From NCBI GenBank assembly GCA_035297145.1, contig DATGZN010000040.1, positions 1 through 64,000 on the forward strand: 64,000 bases of DNA. Direction: 5' to 3'. The stretch comes from QHXW01 sp035297145. Its GTDB lineage: Bacteria > Acidobacteriota > Terriglobia > Bryobacterales > Bryobacteraceae. A model generated the notes under the pieces. It searched no databases. It was not told the origin of the DNA and was given only the letters and a program-made list of their open reading frames with translations. Numbering within the stretch: the stretch's first letter is position 1; every line of letters starts with the position of its first letter. The position numbers were made by a program, and so were the translations under genes. Below are positions 1 through 8,399 of the stretch, piece after piece.

Positions 1-216
1 TTCTGGACGCCGACATTCGAGGGTTCTTCGATAACATGAGCCACGAGTGGACGGAGAAGTTTATTCAGCATCGCGTGGCCGACTCGCGGATCCACCGTCT
101 CATCCATAAATGGCTGAAGGCGGGGGTGAGCGAGGAAGGCGAATGGTCAGAGTCAAAGGTAGGAACTCCGCAGGGAGCGGTGATTTCACCGTTGCTGGCG
201 AACATCTACCGACCGG
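1..216 (+). pseudogene. Truncated group II intron reverse transcriptase/maturase (LtrA-like) fragment
   Basis: The frame is open from the left edge (codon at position 3) and reads a reverse-transcriptase palm segment: LDADIRGFFDNM (the RT motif with the first catalytic Asp), then VGTPQGAVISPLLANIY, the conserved Gly-Thr-Pro-Gln-Gly and Ser-Pro-Leu-Leu-Ala-Asn block of group II intron proteins. Similarity stops at about 216. The frame continues to a stop at 401 through unrelated sequence that includes an interspersed repeat. The YADD catalytic box, thumb, maturase and endonuclease domains are absent, so this is a dead remnant. The 5' part lies outside the window. Family identification is firm; whether an intact intron lies to the left cannot be seen. 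Confidence 0.85.
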
Positions 217-256
217 CGATTTTCGAAACCGACGCGAACGAAGGCGAGGCATGCCT

Positions 257-400
257 GGCCCCTACGATGGACGTCGAATCGACCGATGTAGCGAAGGCCA
301 CGCATAGTGTGCGGGGACCTGCAGCCGTTCGGGTTCGTCTGGAAAAAGCCGCGGGTCTCCCGCCAAAACCGCGGTTGCCCCGCGCTGCGGGAATGCGGTA
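257..400. repeat. Interspersed repeat, copy 1
   Basis: The sequence from about 285 (GATGTAGCGAA) through TGTGCGGGGACCTGC (308-322) and the CCGCGGGT block (349-356) recurs near 21757 and, in shorter form, near 56247. It sits between the dead reverse transcriptase and the next gene and overlaps neither real reading frame. The outer edges are estimated by eye. I do not recognise a named family. It resembles a short non-autonomous mobile or palindromic element. Confidence 0.55.
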
Positions 401-438
401 GAGCGAACGAAGCATGGCTGACAAGATATCATTGCGTT

Positions 439-2190
439 ATGTATTGGCGAACAGTCGCATTGCTGGTGGTGAGCACGGCCGTGTTCGGAGCCGACGATTC
501 CGGCGCCGTCCTCAAGGCCATGCACGATGAACTCCAGCACTCACAGGGGCTCGATTCGGTTCATCTCGAAAAGCCGTACTTCATTTCTTACACCGTCGAG
601 GATGGCGAGAGTTTTGGCGCCGTGGCGAGCCTGGGCGGAATCATTGGCAAGACGGAGTCACGGTTTCGCGTGCCGCGCGTCCAGTTGCGCGTGGGGAGCT
701 ACCAGTTCGACAACACCAACTATGTCGGGAGCGGGGCCAGTTTCGGCAGCCGTTACGACATCGACCGTTTCCCCTTGGAAGATTCCTACACCGTACTGCG
801 GCGGTATCTCTGGCTGGCCACGGATCAATCGTACAAGGCCGCGGTTGAGGCGCTGGCGCGCAAGCGGGCCGCGCTGAAGAACATGTCGGCAGGCGAACCC
901 CTCGCCGATTTTGCGCACGCCGCGCCAACGCACTACCTGGAGGCGGTCCCGGAGGAAGCGCTGGATAAGGCGGGCTGGGTGGCCCGGGTGCGGTCGCTCT
1001 CCGCGATTTTCGCCGGATTTCCGCAAGTGCTGAACTCGAACGTGGACGTGCAGGCGGCCAAAGACCTGCGTTATCTGGTCACCTCGGAGGGGACGGAAGT
1101 GCGGACCGGCGGTCACACGCTGATCATGCAGGTGAGTGCCGTGGGACAGGCGCCTGACGGAATGTATGTGCGGGACGCCGCGGGGATCTATTCACGGGAC
1201 TTCCAGCATTTTGCGGGAGAAGCCGAACTGGCGGGCGTGGTGCGCCAGGTGGCGGAAAACGTGGCCGCTCTGGCTCACGCACCTGTGGGCGAGACCTACA
1301 ACGGCCCGGTGCTGTTCGAGGGCGCGGCCGCGGCGCAGCTTCTGGCGGAACTTCTGGGCAGGAACCTGGTGCTGACGCGCAAACCGGTGAACGAACCCGG
1401 GCGGCCCAATCTGGTGCCGCAGAGCGAGTTGGAAGGCCGGCTGGCTGCGCGCGTTCTGCCGGAATGGATGGACGTGGTGGATGATCCCACGCGGACGGAA
1501 TGGCGAGGCAAGGCTTTGTTCGGCGACACGCGGGTGGACATGGAAGGGGTTGTGCCGAAGCCGCTCACGCTGGTCGAAAAGGGCGTCCTGAAGAATTTCC
1601 TGCTGACGCGCCAGCCGGTGACCGGCTTCGCGGAATCGAACGGGCGGGCGCAGTTGCCGGGCGCGTTCGGCGCCGATAGCGCCACCATCAGCAACCTTCT
1701 GGTAACGGCCACCGAAACCGTTCCGGTGAGGGATCTCAAGAAACAACTCATTCAGATTTGCCAGGCGCGCAACCAGGCGTACGGCATCCTGGTGCGGAAA
1801 TTGGATTTTCCATCCACCGCGCCGGTAGACGAACTGCGGCGCTTGATGGCGGCGAATGCGAGAGACGGTAACGGCGGATCACATCCGGTAAGCTTGCCAA
1901 TTCTGATTTATAAAGTGGATAAGGATGGGAAAGAGCAACTGATTCGCGGTGTGCGGTTCCGCGAATTGAATGTACGCTCGCTGCGGGACATCCGCGCCGC
2001 CGGCGACGACCTTAATGTTTTGGACTACCTGGAGAATGGCGCGCCGATGGCCCTCAGAGGCGCGGGATCATACGCGGCTGAGGCATCGGTAGTGGCGCCG
2101 TCGCTGCTGGTGGACGATCTAGAGGTGCGCAAGCTGGATGATGAGTTGCCGAAGCTGCCGATCGTGCCGTCGCCACTGGCGGGACGGTGA
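439..2190 (+). CDS. Secreted TldD/PmbA-family protein lacking the HExxxH metal site
   Basis: 583 residues from the ATG at 439, chosen because the next 18 residues (MYWRTVALLVVSTAVFGA) form a signal peptide; the frame upstream (from 307) only reads through repeat sequence. The body has the modulator-of-gyrase/TldD fold with the C-terminal barrel segments (for example the conserved stretch around PLTLVEKGVLKNFLLTRQP). In TldD the protease site is HExxxH. Here the matching helix reads LLAELLGR (residues 301-308), so both histidines are replaced (Ala303, Arg308) and only Glu304 remains. It is therefore more like PmbA (the non-metal partner) or an inactive TldD. Export to the periplasm also differs from the cytosolic E. 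coli pair. Family confident, substrate unknown. Confidence 0.8.
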   Translation: MYWRTVALLVVSTAVFGADDSGAVLKAMHDELQHSQGLDSVHLEKPYFISYTVEDGESFGAVASLGGIIGKTESRFRVPRVQLRVGSYQFDNTNYVGSGASFGSRYDIDRFPLEDSYTVLRRYLWLATDQSYKAAVEALARKRAALKNMSAGEPLADFAHAAPTHYLEAVPEEALDKAGWVARVRSLSAIFAGFPQVLNSNVDVQAAKDLRYLVTSEGTEVRTGGHTLIMQVSAVGQAPDGMYVRDAAGIYSRDFQHFAGEAELAGVVRQVAENVAALAHAPVGETYNGPVLFEGAAAAQLLAELLGRNLVLTRKPVNEPGRPNLVPQSELEGRLAARVLPEWMDVVDDPTRTEWRGKALFGDTRVDMEGVVPKPLTLVEKGVLKNFLLTRQPVTGFAESNGRAQLPGAFGADSATISNLLVTATETVPVRDLKKQLIQICQARNQAYGILVRKLDFPSTAPVDELRRLMAANARDGNGGSHPVSLPILIYKVDKDGKEQLIRGVRFRELNVRSLRDIRAAGDDLNVLDYLENGAPMALRGAGSYAAEASVVAPSLLVDDLEVRKLDDELPKLPIVPSPLAGR

Positions 2191-2215
2191 GGGGGGAATA
2201 AGAGGGCACGATCGC

Positions 2216-2857
2216 TCACCCCGCCGACGCGGCCGCCAGCCGTTTGTTAATCAGAATCCCCGCGGCGATCAGCGCGAAAATCATCGCAACGAACACCAAC
2301 AACCAGCCCCAGTACTGCGTCGGATGCCGGAGAACGCGGATGAAGTGGCGCCCGTATAGATCCGCCACGATCGCGATGGCGGAATATCGAACCGCGCGGC
2401 CCACGGAGACGATGGCGAGATACCTCGCGAGAGGGTAGTTGGAAGCCCCCGCTGCAGCGAAAAACATGCTGGTTGGGAAGGGAAAGGGAACTACGGTAGA
2501 GGCTGCAAGAACGCCGGTTCCCCATTTCTCGAACAGTTTCAGACTCGCGGACACTTTACCGGCTCCAAACTTGCTGTTCATATACGCCGATCCGGCTGTG
2601 CGAGCAATTCGGAAGGTGAGATAGGCACCGATCATCGAGCCCGCGGTGGCCACAACAGCGTACTCGTACCAGGGGTCGCGGTGACTGGCGGCGAGAATCG
2701 CCATCAGGATGTCGGGGCCGCCAAATGTCGGGATCGGAGTGCTATCCAAAATCGCCAGGAAGAAAAGCCCCAGTGCTCCCAGGTGGCGGAATATCGAGGT
2801 GAAGGTGGGGGCATGAGTCGGCCTGGCGCTCTGAAGCAGAACGTTCAACATGGGCAA
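2216..2857 (-). CDS. DedA/VTT-domain (YqaA-like) membrane protein
   Basis: 213 residues with four to five hydrophobic segments and the VTT (SNARE-associated) pattern: an N-terminal re-entrant region with DSTPIPTFGGPD, a middle GSMIGAYLTFRIAR helix, the VVPFPFPTSMFFAAAGA stretch, and a C-terminal helix ending in INKR. The family sits in the inner membrane and is linked to lipid scrambling and proton-dependent transport in characterised members; the specific role here is not deducible. It converges on the preceding gene with a short gap and stands alone. An upstream divergent spacer of about 100 bp separates it from the TPR gene. Confidence 0.75.
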   Translation of the reverse strand: MPMLNVLLQSARPTHAPTFTSIFRHLGALGLFFLAILDSTPIPTFGGPDILMAILAASHRDPWYEYAVVATAGSMIGAYLTFRIARTAGSAYMNSKFGAGKVSASLKLFEKWGTGVLAASTVVPFPFPTSMFFAAAGASNYPLARYLAIVSVGRAVRYSAIAIVADLYGRHFIRVLRHPTQYWGWLLVFVAMIFALIAAGILINKRLAAASAG

Positions 2858-2959
2858 TATATCAATTTTATCTAAGAGGTTTCGAGGAAAACGCAGGGAC
2901 TGGTTCAGGACGTTAGGGAGCCCTCGCAGGGATCATATCCAGCAGCAAAATGACGGGAA

Positions 2960-3916
2960 GTGTCCAAAGACTGCCAGGAGACGACGCCGCCCTACAACAA
3001 CTTTGGAGCCGTGCTCCATGAACAGCAAAAGTACAGGGAAGCTGCGGCCAAATATCAGAAGGCAACGGAACTCGACCCGAATTTTGCGCTGCCCTACAAC
3101 AACTGGGGTAATATGCTCCGCGACCAAAAGCGATACGAAGAAGCTGCCGGCAAATATCGGAAGGCGACCGAAGCCAACCCGAAATACGCGCTCCCGTACT
3201 ACAACTGGGGTTCGATGCTCTGCGACGAAGGGAAGTATGAGGAAGCCGCCAAAAAGTTCGAGAAGGCCATCGCGGTCGGTCCTAAAGATGAGCTTCCTTA
3301 TGCCGCCTCCTACACTCACTTGGGTGACATACTCTACGGCCAAAAAAAATACGCGGATGCCGCCGCGCAATATAAGAGGGCAACCGAAGTCAATCAGAGC
3401 TATGCGTTTTCCTACAACGATTGGGGCAACGTGCTCTTTGACGAAGGGAAGTATGAGGACGCTGCAGTGAAGTATCAGAAAGCAATTGAGCACGATCCGG
3501 AGTATGCGGATCCACACTACAACTTGGGCCTTCTATTTCACCATAAGAAGAGATACGACAAAGCGGCTATAGAGTTTCAGAAGGCAATCGACATCGATCC
3601 GAAGTATGAAGTCGCCCACAATGGCTTGGGTAACGTGCTTTTTGAACAGAAGAAATACAAGGAAGCCGCAGCGAGATATCAAAGGGCGACCGAACTCGAT
3701 CCGAAGGACGCCATCTCATTCAACAATTGGGGCCTCGCCCTCTATGAACAAAAAAGGGTTCCGGAAGCTGCCGCTAAATACGAGCTGGCTACGCGCCTCG
3801 ATCCGAAATTTGCGCTGCCCTACAGCAACTGGGGCATCATGCTACATGACCAGGGGAGGTACTTGGAGGCCGACAAGAAATTCGCCAAGTACAAAGAGCT
3901 TACGGCTGCTCGGTAG
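2960..3916 (+). CDS. TPR-repeat protein, about nine repeats
   Basis: 318 residues made almost entirely of 34-residue tetratricopeptide repeats with the signature NNWGxxLxxQKKYxEAAxKYxxATELDP, a highly regular array also visible in the DNA (AAGTATGAGGAAGCCGCC recurs). Start is GTG at 2960; no ATG fits. There is no signal peptide or membrane segment, and the first residues lie directly within a repeat, so the N-terminus may be truncated relative to an ancestor. TPR arrays mediate protein-protein contacts; no partner is suggested by the neighbours. The near-identical repeats suggest recent internal duplication. Confidence 0.8.
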   Translation: MSKDCQETTPPYNNFGAVLHEQQKYREAAAKYQKATELDPNFALPYNNWGNMLRDQKRYEEAAGKYRKATEANPKYALPYYNWGSMLCDEGKYEEAAKKFEKAIAVGPKDELPYAASYTHLGDILYGQKKYADAAAQYKRATEVNQSYAFSYNDWGNVLFDEGKYEDAAVKYQKAIEHDPEYADPHYNLGLLFHHKKRYDKAAIEFQKAIDIDPKYEVAHNGLGNVLFEQKKYKEAAARYQRATELDPKDAISFNNWGLALYEQKRVPEAAAKYELATRLDPKFALPYSNWGIMLHDQGRYLEADKKFAKYKELTAAR

Positions 3917-3934
3917 TTCGGGCAGTTCGGCTGT

Positions 3935-3964
3935 TTGAACCCCACTTCCCGGCTCTGTTACACT
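3935..3964 (+). promoter_or_regulatory. Candidate sigma-70 promoter for the DUF507 gene
   Basis: TTGAAC at 3935-3940 and TACACT at 3959-3964 are 18 bp apart (TTACAC one base earlier gives 17). They lie about 40 bp upstream of the start at 4002, between the TPR stop and the DUF507-ribokinase-metK-ahcY series. Confidence 0.4.
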
Positions 3965-4001
3965 ACCTGAAGCCCTTTTTTGGCTCCCAGAAAAATTTAG
4001 G

Positions 4002-4589
4002 ATGCTGCTCGCCAGAGAATTCGTCAGCTATTTGTCTCGCCAGATCGTACGAAAGCTATCGCCCCAGATCATCGAGACGCCTAATCCGCAGGCGGCGGTG
4101 GACATCCTGGATCACATCATCACCGAGGAACTCACCGTCGAGGACCGGCTGAACGAAGAGGTTCGCGAGATCCTCGGCCAGTACACCGACTACATGCGGC
4201 AGCAGGGCGTCAGCTATCAGGAGATGTTCAGGAAGATCAAAAACACTCTGGTGGCGCAGCGCAAGGTGATCCGCGCTTCCGGGCGCGACACCGGCGACCA
4301 CATGAAACTCTCGCGCGACAAGATCACCGACATGTCGCACAAGATCGTAGCCGCGTTGCGAAAATCGCGGGAGCTGCGCATCAAGAAAGATCCCAACGAT
4401 GTGCGGCTCGATATCGTGCGCGCCATGACCGAACTGCTGACGGCGGAAGAGAAGGTCGACCGTGTGGCGCGCGATAAAGTGCGCTCGCAGAAGCGCGAAA
4501 TCCCCGAAGGCAGCGAGGAGTGGGACCTGCTGCACAGGCGCTACTACGCCGAAGAACTCAAGAAACTCGGCATTGATCTCACGCGATAA
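4002..4589 (+). CDS. DUF507 family protein
   Basis: 195 residues of the DUF507 type: two similar halves, each a helical segment. The first (about 1-95) has LSPQIIETPNPQAAVDIL and VEDRLNEEVREIL; the second (about 95-195) has KLSRDKITDMSHKIVAALR, followed by VRLDIVRAMTEL and RVARDKVRSQKREIPEGSEEW. Strongly charged and soluble. The family is known from Aquificota, Acidobacteriota and Deltaproteobacteria without an assigned function. It is followed 12 bp later by ribokinase on the same strand. Family call confident, role unknown. Confidence 0.8.
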   Translation: MLLAREFVSYLSRQIVRKLSPQIIETPNPQAAVDILDHIITEELTVEDRLNEEVREILGQYTDYMRQQGVSYQEMFRKIKNTLVAQRKVIRASGRDTGDHMKLSRDKITDMSHKIVAALRKSRELRIKKDPNDVRLDIVRAMTELLTAEEKVDRVARDKVRSQKREIPEGSEEWDLLHRRYYAEELKKLGIDLTR

Positions 4590-4601
4590 AAACTCAAGCC
4601 G

Positions 4602-5549
4602 ATGAAGCCTGCGATCGTCGTCGTCGGCAGCCTCAACATGGATTTCGTAGTGTCGGTGGAGCGCCTGCCGGTGCCGGGCGAGACCGTGCTAGGCCGCAAC
4701 TTCCAGATGATTCCGGGCGGGAAGGGCGCCAACCAGGCGGTGGCGGCGGCCAGGCTCGGGGGTAATTCCGTGGCCGTTCGCATGGTGGGGCGCGTGGGAT
4801 ATGACGTCTTTGCCGACCATTTGAAGGCCAGCTTATCAGCGGCGGGTGTGGATGTCAGCGCCGTGCACGCAGCGAAAGCGGCAGCCACCGGCGTAGCGCT
4901 CATCTCCGTGGATAAAAACGGCCAGAATTCCATTGTAGTGGCGTCGGGCGCGAATCATGAACTGGCGGCCGCAGATGTGGAAGCGATGCGCCCAGTGTTC
5001 CGGGCCGCGCGGCTGGCGCTATTCCAACTGGAGACGCCGCTCGATACGGTGGGGGCCGCGCTCGCCCTCGCACGTGAGGAAGGGCTGACGACGATCCTCG
5101 ATCCGGCCCCGGCGCAGGCTCTGCCGGAACGCGTGCTGCAACAGGTCGACATCTTGACGCCGAACGAGAGTGAAGCCCTGCGGTTGCTGGGCCGTCGGCC
5201 CGCGCGAGTCTCGCCGGCGGGGGCGGTAGAGATGGCCGGCGCGCTACGGCGGCGCGGGCCGAAGACCGTCATTATTAAACTGGGTGAGCAGGGGTGCTAT
5301 GCGGATTCAGGCGCCGTCCAGGCCCATTTTCAAGGATTTGCGGTCGAGGTTCGGGACACCACCGCCGCGGGGGATACTTTCAATGCCGCGCTGGCCGTCG
5401 CCCTGGCCGAAGGGGCCCCTCTGGAGCATGCCCTGCGCTTTGCAAACGCTGCCGCGGCAATTTCCGTAACCCGGCCAGGGGCACAAACTTCGGCTCCCTT
5501 GCGACGGGAAGTGGACGACTTCCTCCAGTACCATCCGGTACTACCCTGA
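4602..5549 (+). CDS. rbsK: Ribokinase / PfkB-family sugar kinase
   Basis: 315 residues. The N-terminal PfkB signature reads MIPGGKGANQAVAAARLGG (about 37-55), a substrate-contact NMD lies at 12-14, a TPNESEALRLLG segment sits mid-protein, and the C-terminal anion-hole/base motif is DTTAAGDTFNAAL, where the usual Gly-Ala-Gly is Ala-Ala-Gly. The enzyme phosphorylates ribose (or a related furanose) with ATP in the cytosol, feeding the pentose phosphate pathway. No ribose transporter or RbsD is nearby, so the substrate is inferred from overall RbsK likeness. It is probably transcribed with the DUF507 gene. Confidence 0.85.
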   Translation: MKPAIVVVGSLNMDFVVSVERLPVPGETVLGRNFQMIPGGKGANQAVAAARLGGNSVAVRMVGRVGYDVFADHLKASLSAAGVDVSAVHAAKAAATGVALISVDKNGQNSIVVASGANHELAAADVEAMRPVFRAARLALFQLETPLDTVGAALALAREEGLTTILDPAPAQALPERVLQQVDILTPNESEALRLLGRRPARVSPAGAVEMAGALRRRGPKTVIIKLGEQGCYADSGAVQAHFQGFAVEVRDTTAAGDTFNAALAVALAEGAPLEHALRFANAAAAISVTRPGAQTSAPLRREVDDFLQYHPVLP

Positions 5550-5660
5550 TTGACGGAGCGCCGTTCACCCGCTAAACTTAATCAATTACGCCACAAGCAG
5601 ATAGGGCCACTACGCGCACGTTCGCAGGGTAAGAAGGATTCCAGGAGGGCTGTTAGAGCA

Positions 5661-6821
5661 ATGCAACGACACCTATTTACGTCCGAGTCTGTCACCGAAG
5701 GACACCCGGACAAGATTGCTGACCAAATCTCGGACGCGGTACTGGACGCAGTCCTCGAGCAAGACCCTTACGGGCGCGTGGCCTGCGAGGTACTAGTGAC
5801 CACCGGCATTTGTGTGGTGGCAGGCGAAATCACCACCACCTGCTATGTGGATGTTCCCAAAGTTGCCCGGCGAACCATCGAAGAGGTGGGCTACACCGAC
5901 GCCACCTACGGGTTCGATTGCAAGACTTGCGGCGTGCTGAATACGATCCAGGGCCAGTCGCCTGACATCGCCATGGGTGTCGATCCGGGCGGCGCGGGCG
6001 ACCAGGGCCTGATGTTCGGTTACGCCTGCGATGAGACGGCGGAGCTGATGCCGATGCCGATCATGCTGGCTCACAAGCTGACCCGCCGGCTTTCGGAAGT
6101 CCGCCGAGCGAATATTCTTGATTTTCTGCGTCCCGATGGGAAATCGCAGGTCAGCGTGGAATACGCGGGAGGAAAACCGAAGCGCATCGACGCCGTGGTT
6201 GTTTCGACGCAGCACTCGGATGACGTTTCCACCGAAACCCTGCGCGCCGAGGTGAAGAAGCACATCATCGACGCCGTGATTCCCGCCGGCATGGTGGATT
6301 CGGGCACCAAATACCATATCAATCCCACAGGAAGATTCGTCGTAGGCGGACCGCACGGAGATACCGGCCTCACCGGGCGCAAGATCATTGTCGATACGTA
6401 CGGCGGCATGGGACGGCACGGCGGCGGGGCATTCTCCGGAAAGGACCCGACGAAGGTCGATCGCTCCGCGTGCTACATGGCTCGTTACGTAGCCAAGAAC
6501 CTGGTGGCGGCGGGCCTGGCCAGCCGCTGCGAAGTGCAACTGGCTTATGCGATCGGCGTGGCGGAACCGGTTTCCGTCATGGTGAACTCGTTCGGAACCG
6601 GAACAATCTCTGAAGAAAAGATGACGGCGCTGATTCGTGCGCATTTCCCGCTTACGCCCAAAGGCATCATCGATCACTTGCGGCTGCGGCGCCCCATTTA
6701 TCGCCAAACCGCGGCATTTGGCCATTTCGGGCGGACGGAACCGAGTTTCACCTGGGAAGCAATAGATAAAGCGAATGAGTTGCGCCAGGAAGCGCCAGTG
6801 GCGGAAGCCGCGGTACGCTAG
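5661..6821 (+). CDS. metK: S-adenosylmethionine synthetase
   Basis: 386 residues from ATG 5661, the conserved start (MQRHLFTSESVTEGHPDKIADQ); the frame is open further upstream but codes nothing conserved. An AGGAGG lies at 5643-5648. The protein makes SAM from methionine and ATP. Visible motifs: GHPDK (ATP/methionine binding) near residues 14-18, GAGDQGLMFGYA (signature 1), and GGGAFSGKDPTKVDRS (signature 2). Length is normal. It is followed by ahcY, so synthesis of SAM and removal of its product S-adenosylhomocysteine are adjacent. I searched the leader for a SAM-type riboswitch by eye and could not support one. Confidence 0.97.
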   Translation: MQRHLFTSESVTEGHPDKIADQISDAVLDAVLEQDPYGRVACEVLVTTGICVVAGEITTTCYVDVPKVARRTIEEVGYTDATYGFDCKTCGVLNTIQGQSPDIAMGVDPGGAGDQGLMFGYACDETAELMPMPIMLAHKLTRRLSEVRRANILDFLRPDGKSQVSVEYAGGKPKRIDAVVVSTQHSDDVSTETLRAEVKKHIIDAVIPAGMVDSGTKYHINPTGRFVVGGPHGDTGLTGRKIIVDTYGGMGRHGGGAFSGKDPTKVDRSACYMARYVAKNLVAAGLASRCEVQLAYAIGVAEPVSVMVNSFGTGTISEEKMTALIRAHFPLTPKGIIDHLRLRRPIYRQTAAFGHFGRTEPSFTWEAIDKANELRQEAPVAEAAVR

Positions 6822-6827
6822 CTAAGT

Positions 6828-6897
6828 GGGACAGGCATTCTTACCTGTCCATGTTTCGTTATTATTCCGAAAAACAGACGGGCAGGAATGCCCGTCC
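6828..6897. repeat. Double-hairpin palindromic (REP/BIME-like) element
   Basis: Two hairpins in opposite orientation fill the metK-ahcY gap. Left: GGACAGG (6829-6835), loop, CCTGTCC (6844-6850). Right: GACGGGC (6877-6883), 6-base loop, GCCCGTC (6890-6896). The right unit is the reverse complement of the left with transitions in both stem strands that keep pairing (A-T in one, G-C in the other). This compensatory pattern points to selection on structure. It is not coding, although translation through it produces a spurious extension of ahcY. Confidence 0.7.
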
Positions 6898-6912
6898 TAC
6901 ACGAAGGATTCC

Positions 6913-8193
6913 ATGCCTGTAAATACGCAAACACAAGTTGCCTGTGACGTGAAAGACCTGGCCCTCGCCGATTTGGGCAAGCGCAGAACGGAATGGGCGT
7001 TCCAGTCCATGCCCGTGCTGCAGACTATTCGCAAGCAGTTCATCAAGACGCAGCCGCTTGCCGGGCTGCGCGTTGCCGCCTGCCTGCACGTGACGACGGA
7101 AACCGCTAACCTCATGATTACGCTCAAGGACGGCGGCGCCTCGGTGGTGCTGTGCGCTTCCAACCCGCTATCGACGCAGGATGATGTGGCGTCCACGCTG
7201 GTGCGCGATGCCGGCATTCCGGTGTACGCCATCAAGGGTGAAAACAACGAGGTCTATTATTCGCACATCACCGCGGCCGCAGAGCACAAGCCGCATCTCA
7301 CCATGGATGACGGCGCCGATCTGGTTCACATGCTGCACACCAAGCGCCAGGAACTGCTGGGCGAAGTGTTAGGTGGTACGGAAGAGACAACCACCGGAGT
7401 CATTCGTCTTCGCGCCATGGCCAAAGAAGGCGTGCTGCGCTACCCCATCGTGGCCGTAAACGATGCCTACACCAAACACCTGTTCGATAACCGCTATGGC
7501 ACCGGCCAAAGCACGATCGACGGCATCATCCGCGCGACCAACGTGCTGCTGGCGGGGCTGAACGTCGTGGTGGCGGGCTATGGATGGTGCGGGCGCGGTG
7601 TGGCCATGCGTGCGCGTGGTCTGGGCGCTAGCGTCATCGTCACCGAAGTGGATCCCACCAAGGCGCTCGAAGCGCTGATGGAGGGATATCGCGTCATGTC
7701 CATGCAGGAAGCGGCAGTGATTGGCGATGTCTTCATCACGGTTACCGGCAACAAGCACGTGATTGGGCGCGACGTCTTCGAAAAGCTGAAGAACGGCGCG
7801 ATTCTATCGAATTCGGGCCATTTCAACGTGGAGATCGATTTGGAGGCGCTGGGCAAGCTGGCGTCCTCGCGACGGCCCACACGCGAATTCGTCGAGGAGT
7901 TTGCGCTGCGCGACGGGCGCCGCGTCTACGTGTTGGGCGAAGGCCGCCTCATCAACCTCGCCGCCGCCGAAGGGCACCCTGCTTCGGTGATGGACATGAG
8001 CTTCGCCAACCAGGCGCTCTCCGCCGAGTACATGGTGAAGAATCATGCCTCGCTCGAAAAGCAGGTTTACTCGGTACCCGAAGCGCTCGACAAGCAGGTC
8101 GCCAAAATGAAGCTCGAATCCATGGGCGTCAAAATCGACCGGCTGACCGTGGAGCAGGAGCACTACCTCTCAAGCTGGAGCGAAGGCACGTAG
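6913..8193 (+). CDS. ahcY: Adenosylhomocysteinase
   Basis: 426 residues from ATG 6913 (MPVNTQTQVACDVKDLALAD). The longer frame from 6826 is only the translated hairpin repeat. The enzyme hydrolyses S-adenosylhomocysteine to adenosine and homocysteine, using bound NAD. Visible: substrate region LHVTTETANL, the catalytic stretch NNEVYYSHITAAAEHKP, the NDAYTKHLFDNRYGTGQS block, and the Rossmann loop VVVAGYGWCGRG near residues 217-228. It ends in a short tail (SSWSEGT) without the Lys-Tyr terminus of eukaryotic enzymes, which matches the shorter Thermotoga/archaeal-like class. Placed directly after metK. Confidence 0.96.
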   Translation: MPVNTQTQVACDVKDLALADLGKRRTEWAFQSMPVLQTIRKQFIKTQPLAGLRVAACLHVTTETANLMITLKDGGASVVLCASNPLSTQDDVASTLVRDAGIPVYAIKGENNEVYYSHITAAAEHKPHLTMDDGADLVHMLHTKRQELLGEVLGGTEETTTGVIRLRAMAKEGVLRYPIVAVNDAYTKHLFDNRYGTGQSTIDGIIRATNVLLAGLNVVVAGYGWCGRGVAMRARGLGASVIVTEVDPTKALEALMEGYRVMSMQEAAVIGDVFITVTGNKHVIGRDVFEKLKNGAILSNSGHFNVEIDLEALGKLASSRRPTREFVEEFALRDGRRVYVLGEGRLINLAAAEGHPASVMDMSFANQALSAEYMVKNHASLEKQVYSVPEALDKQVAKMKLESMGVKIDRLTVEQEHYLSSWSEGT

Positions 8194-8399
8194 AGGGATC
8201 GGCTTGGTCGCATCGGAAATTGCTGGACAGCCCTGGGGCAAGGTACAGACTAGCGCATCTCAATACTGCACGCCACCACACGTTTTAGCCGAGTTTGTAG
8301 TCTCGCCCGCGGTGCGGTCAGACGAAACGTCAGCGTCAAGTAATCACAACCATCCTCGCGTCAGGGCCGAGAAGTCCGGCGCACCCGCGCTTGCACGAC

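Noticed and set aside
307..438. N-terminal extension of the TldD-like protein
   Set aside because: It translates interspersed repeat copy 1; the signal peptide begins at ATG 439.
5550..5660. SAM-binding riboswitch in the metK leader
   Set aside because: I looked for SAM-I/II and SAH-type conserved cores and found no convincing match by eye; a covariance-model search would decide.
5793..6725. 310-codon minus-strand frame opposite metK
   Set aside because: Antisense of metK without domain signal.
6826..6912. N-terminal extension of ahcY
   Set aside because: It is translation of the double-hairpin repeat; the conserved start is at 6913.
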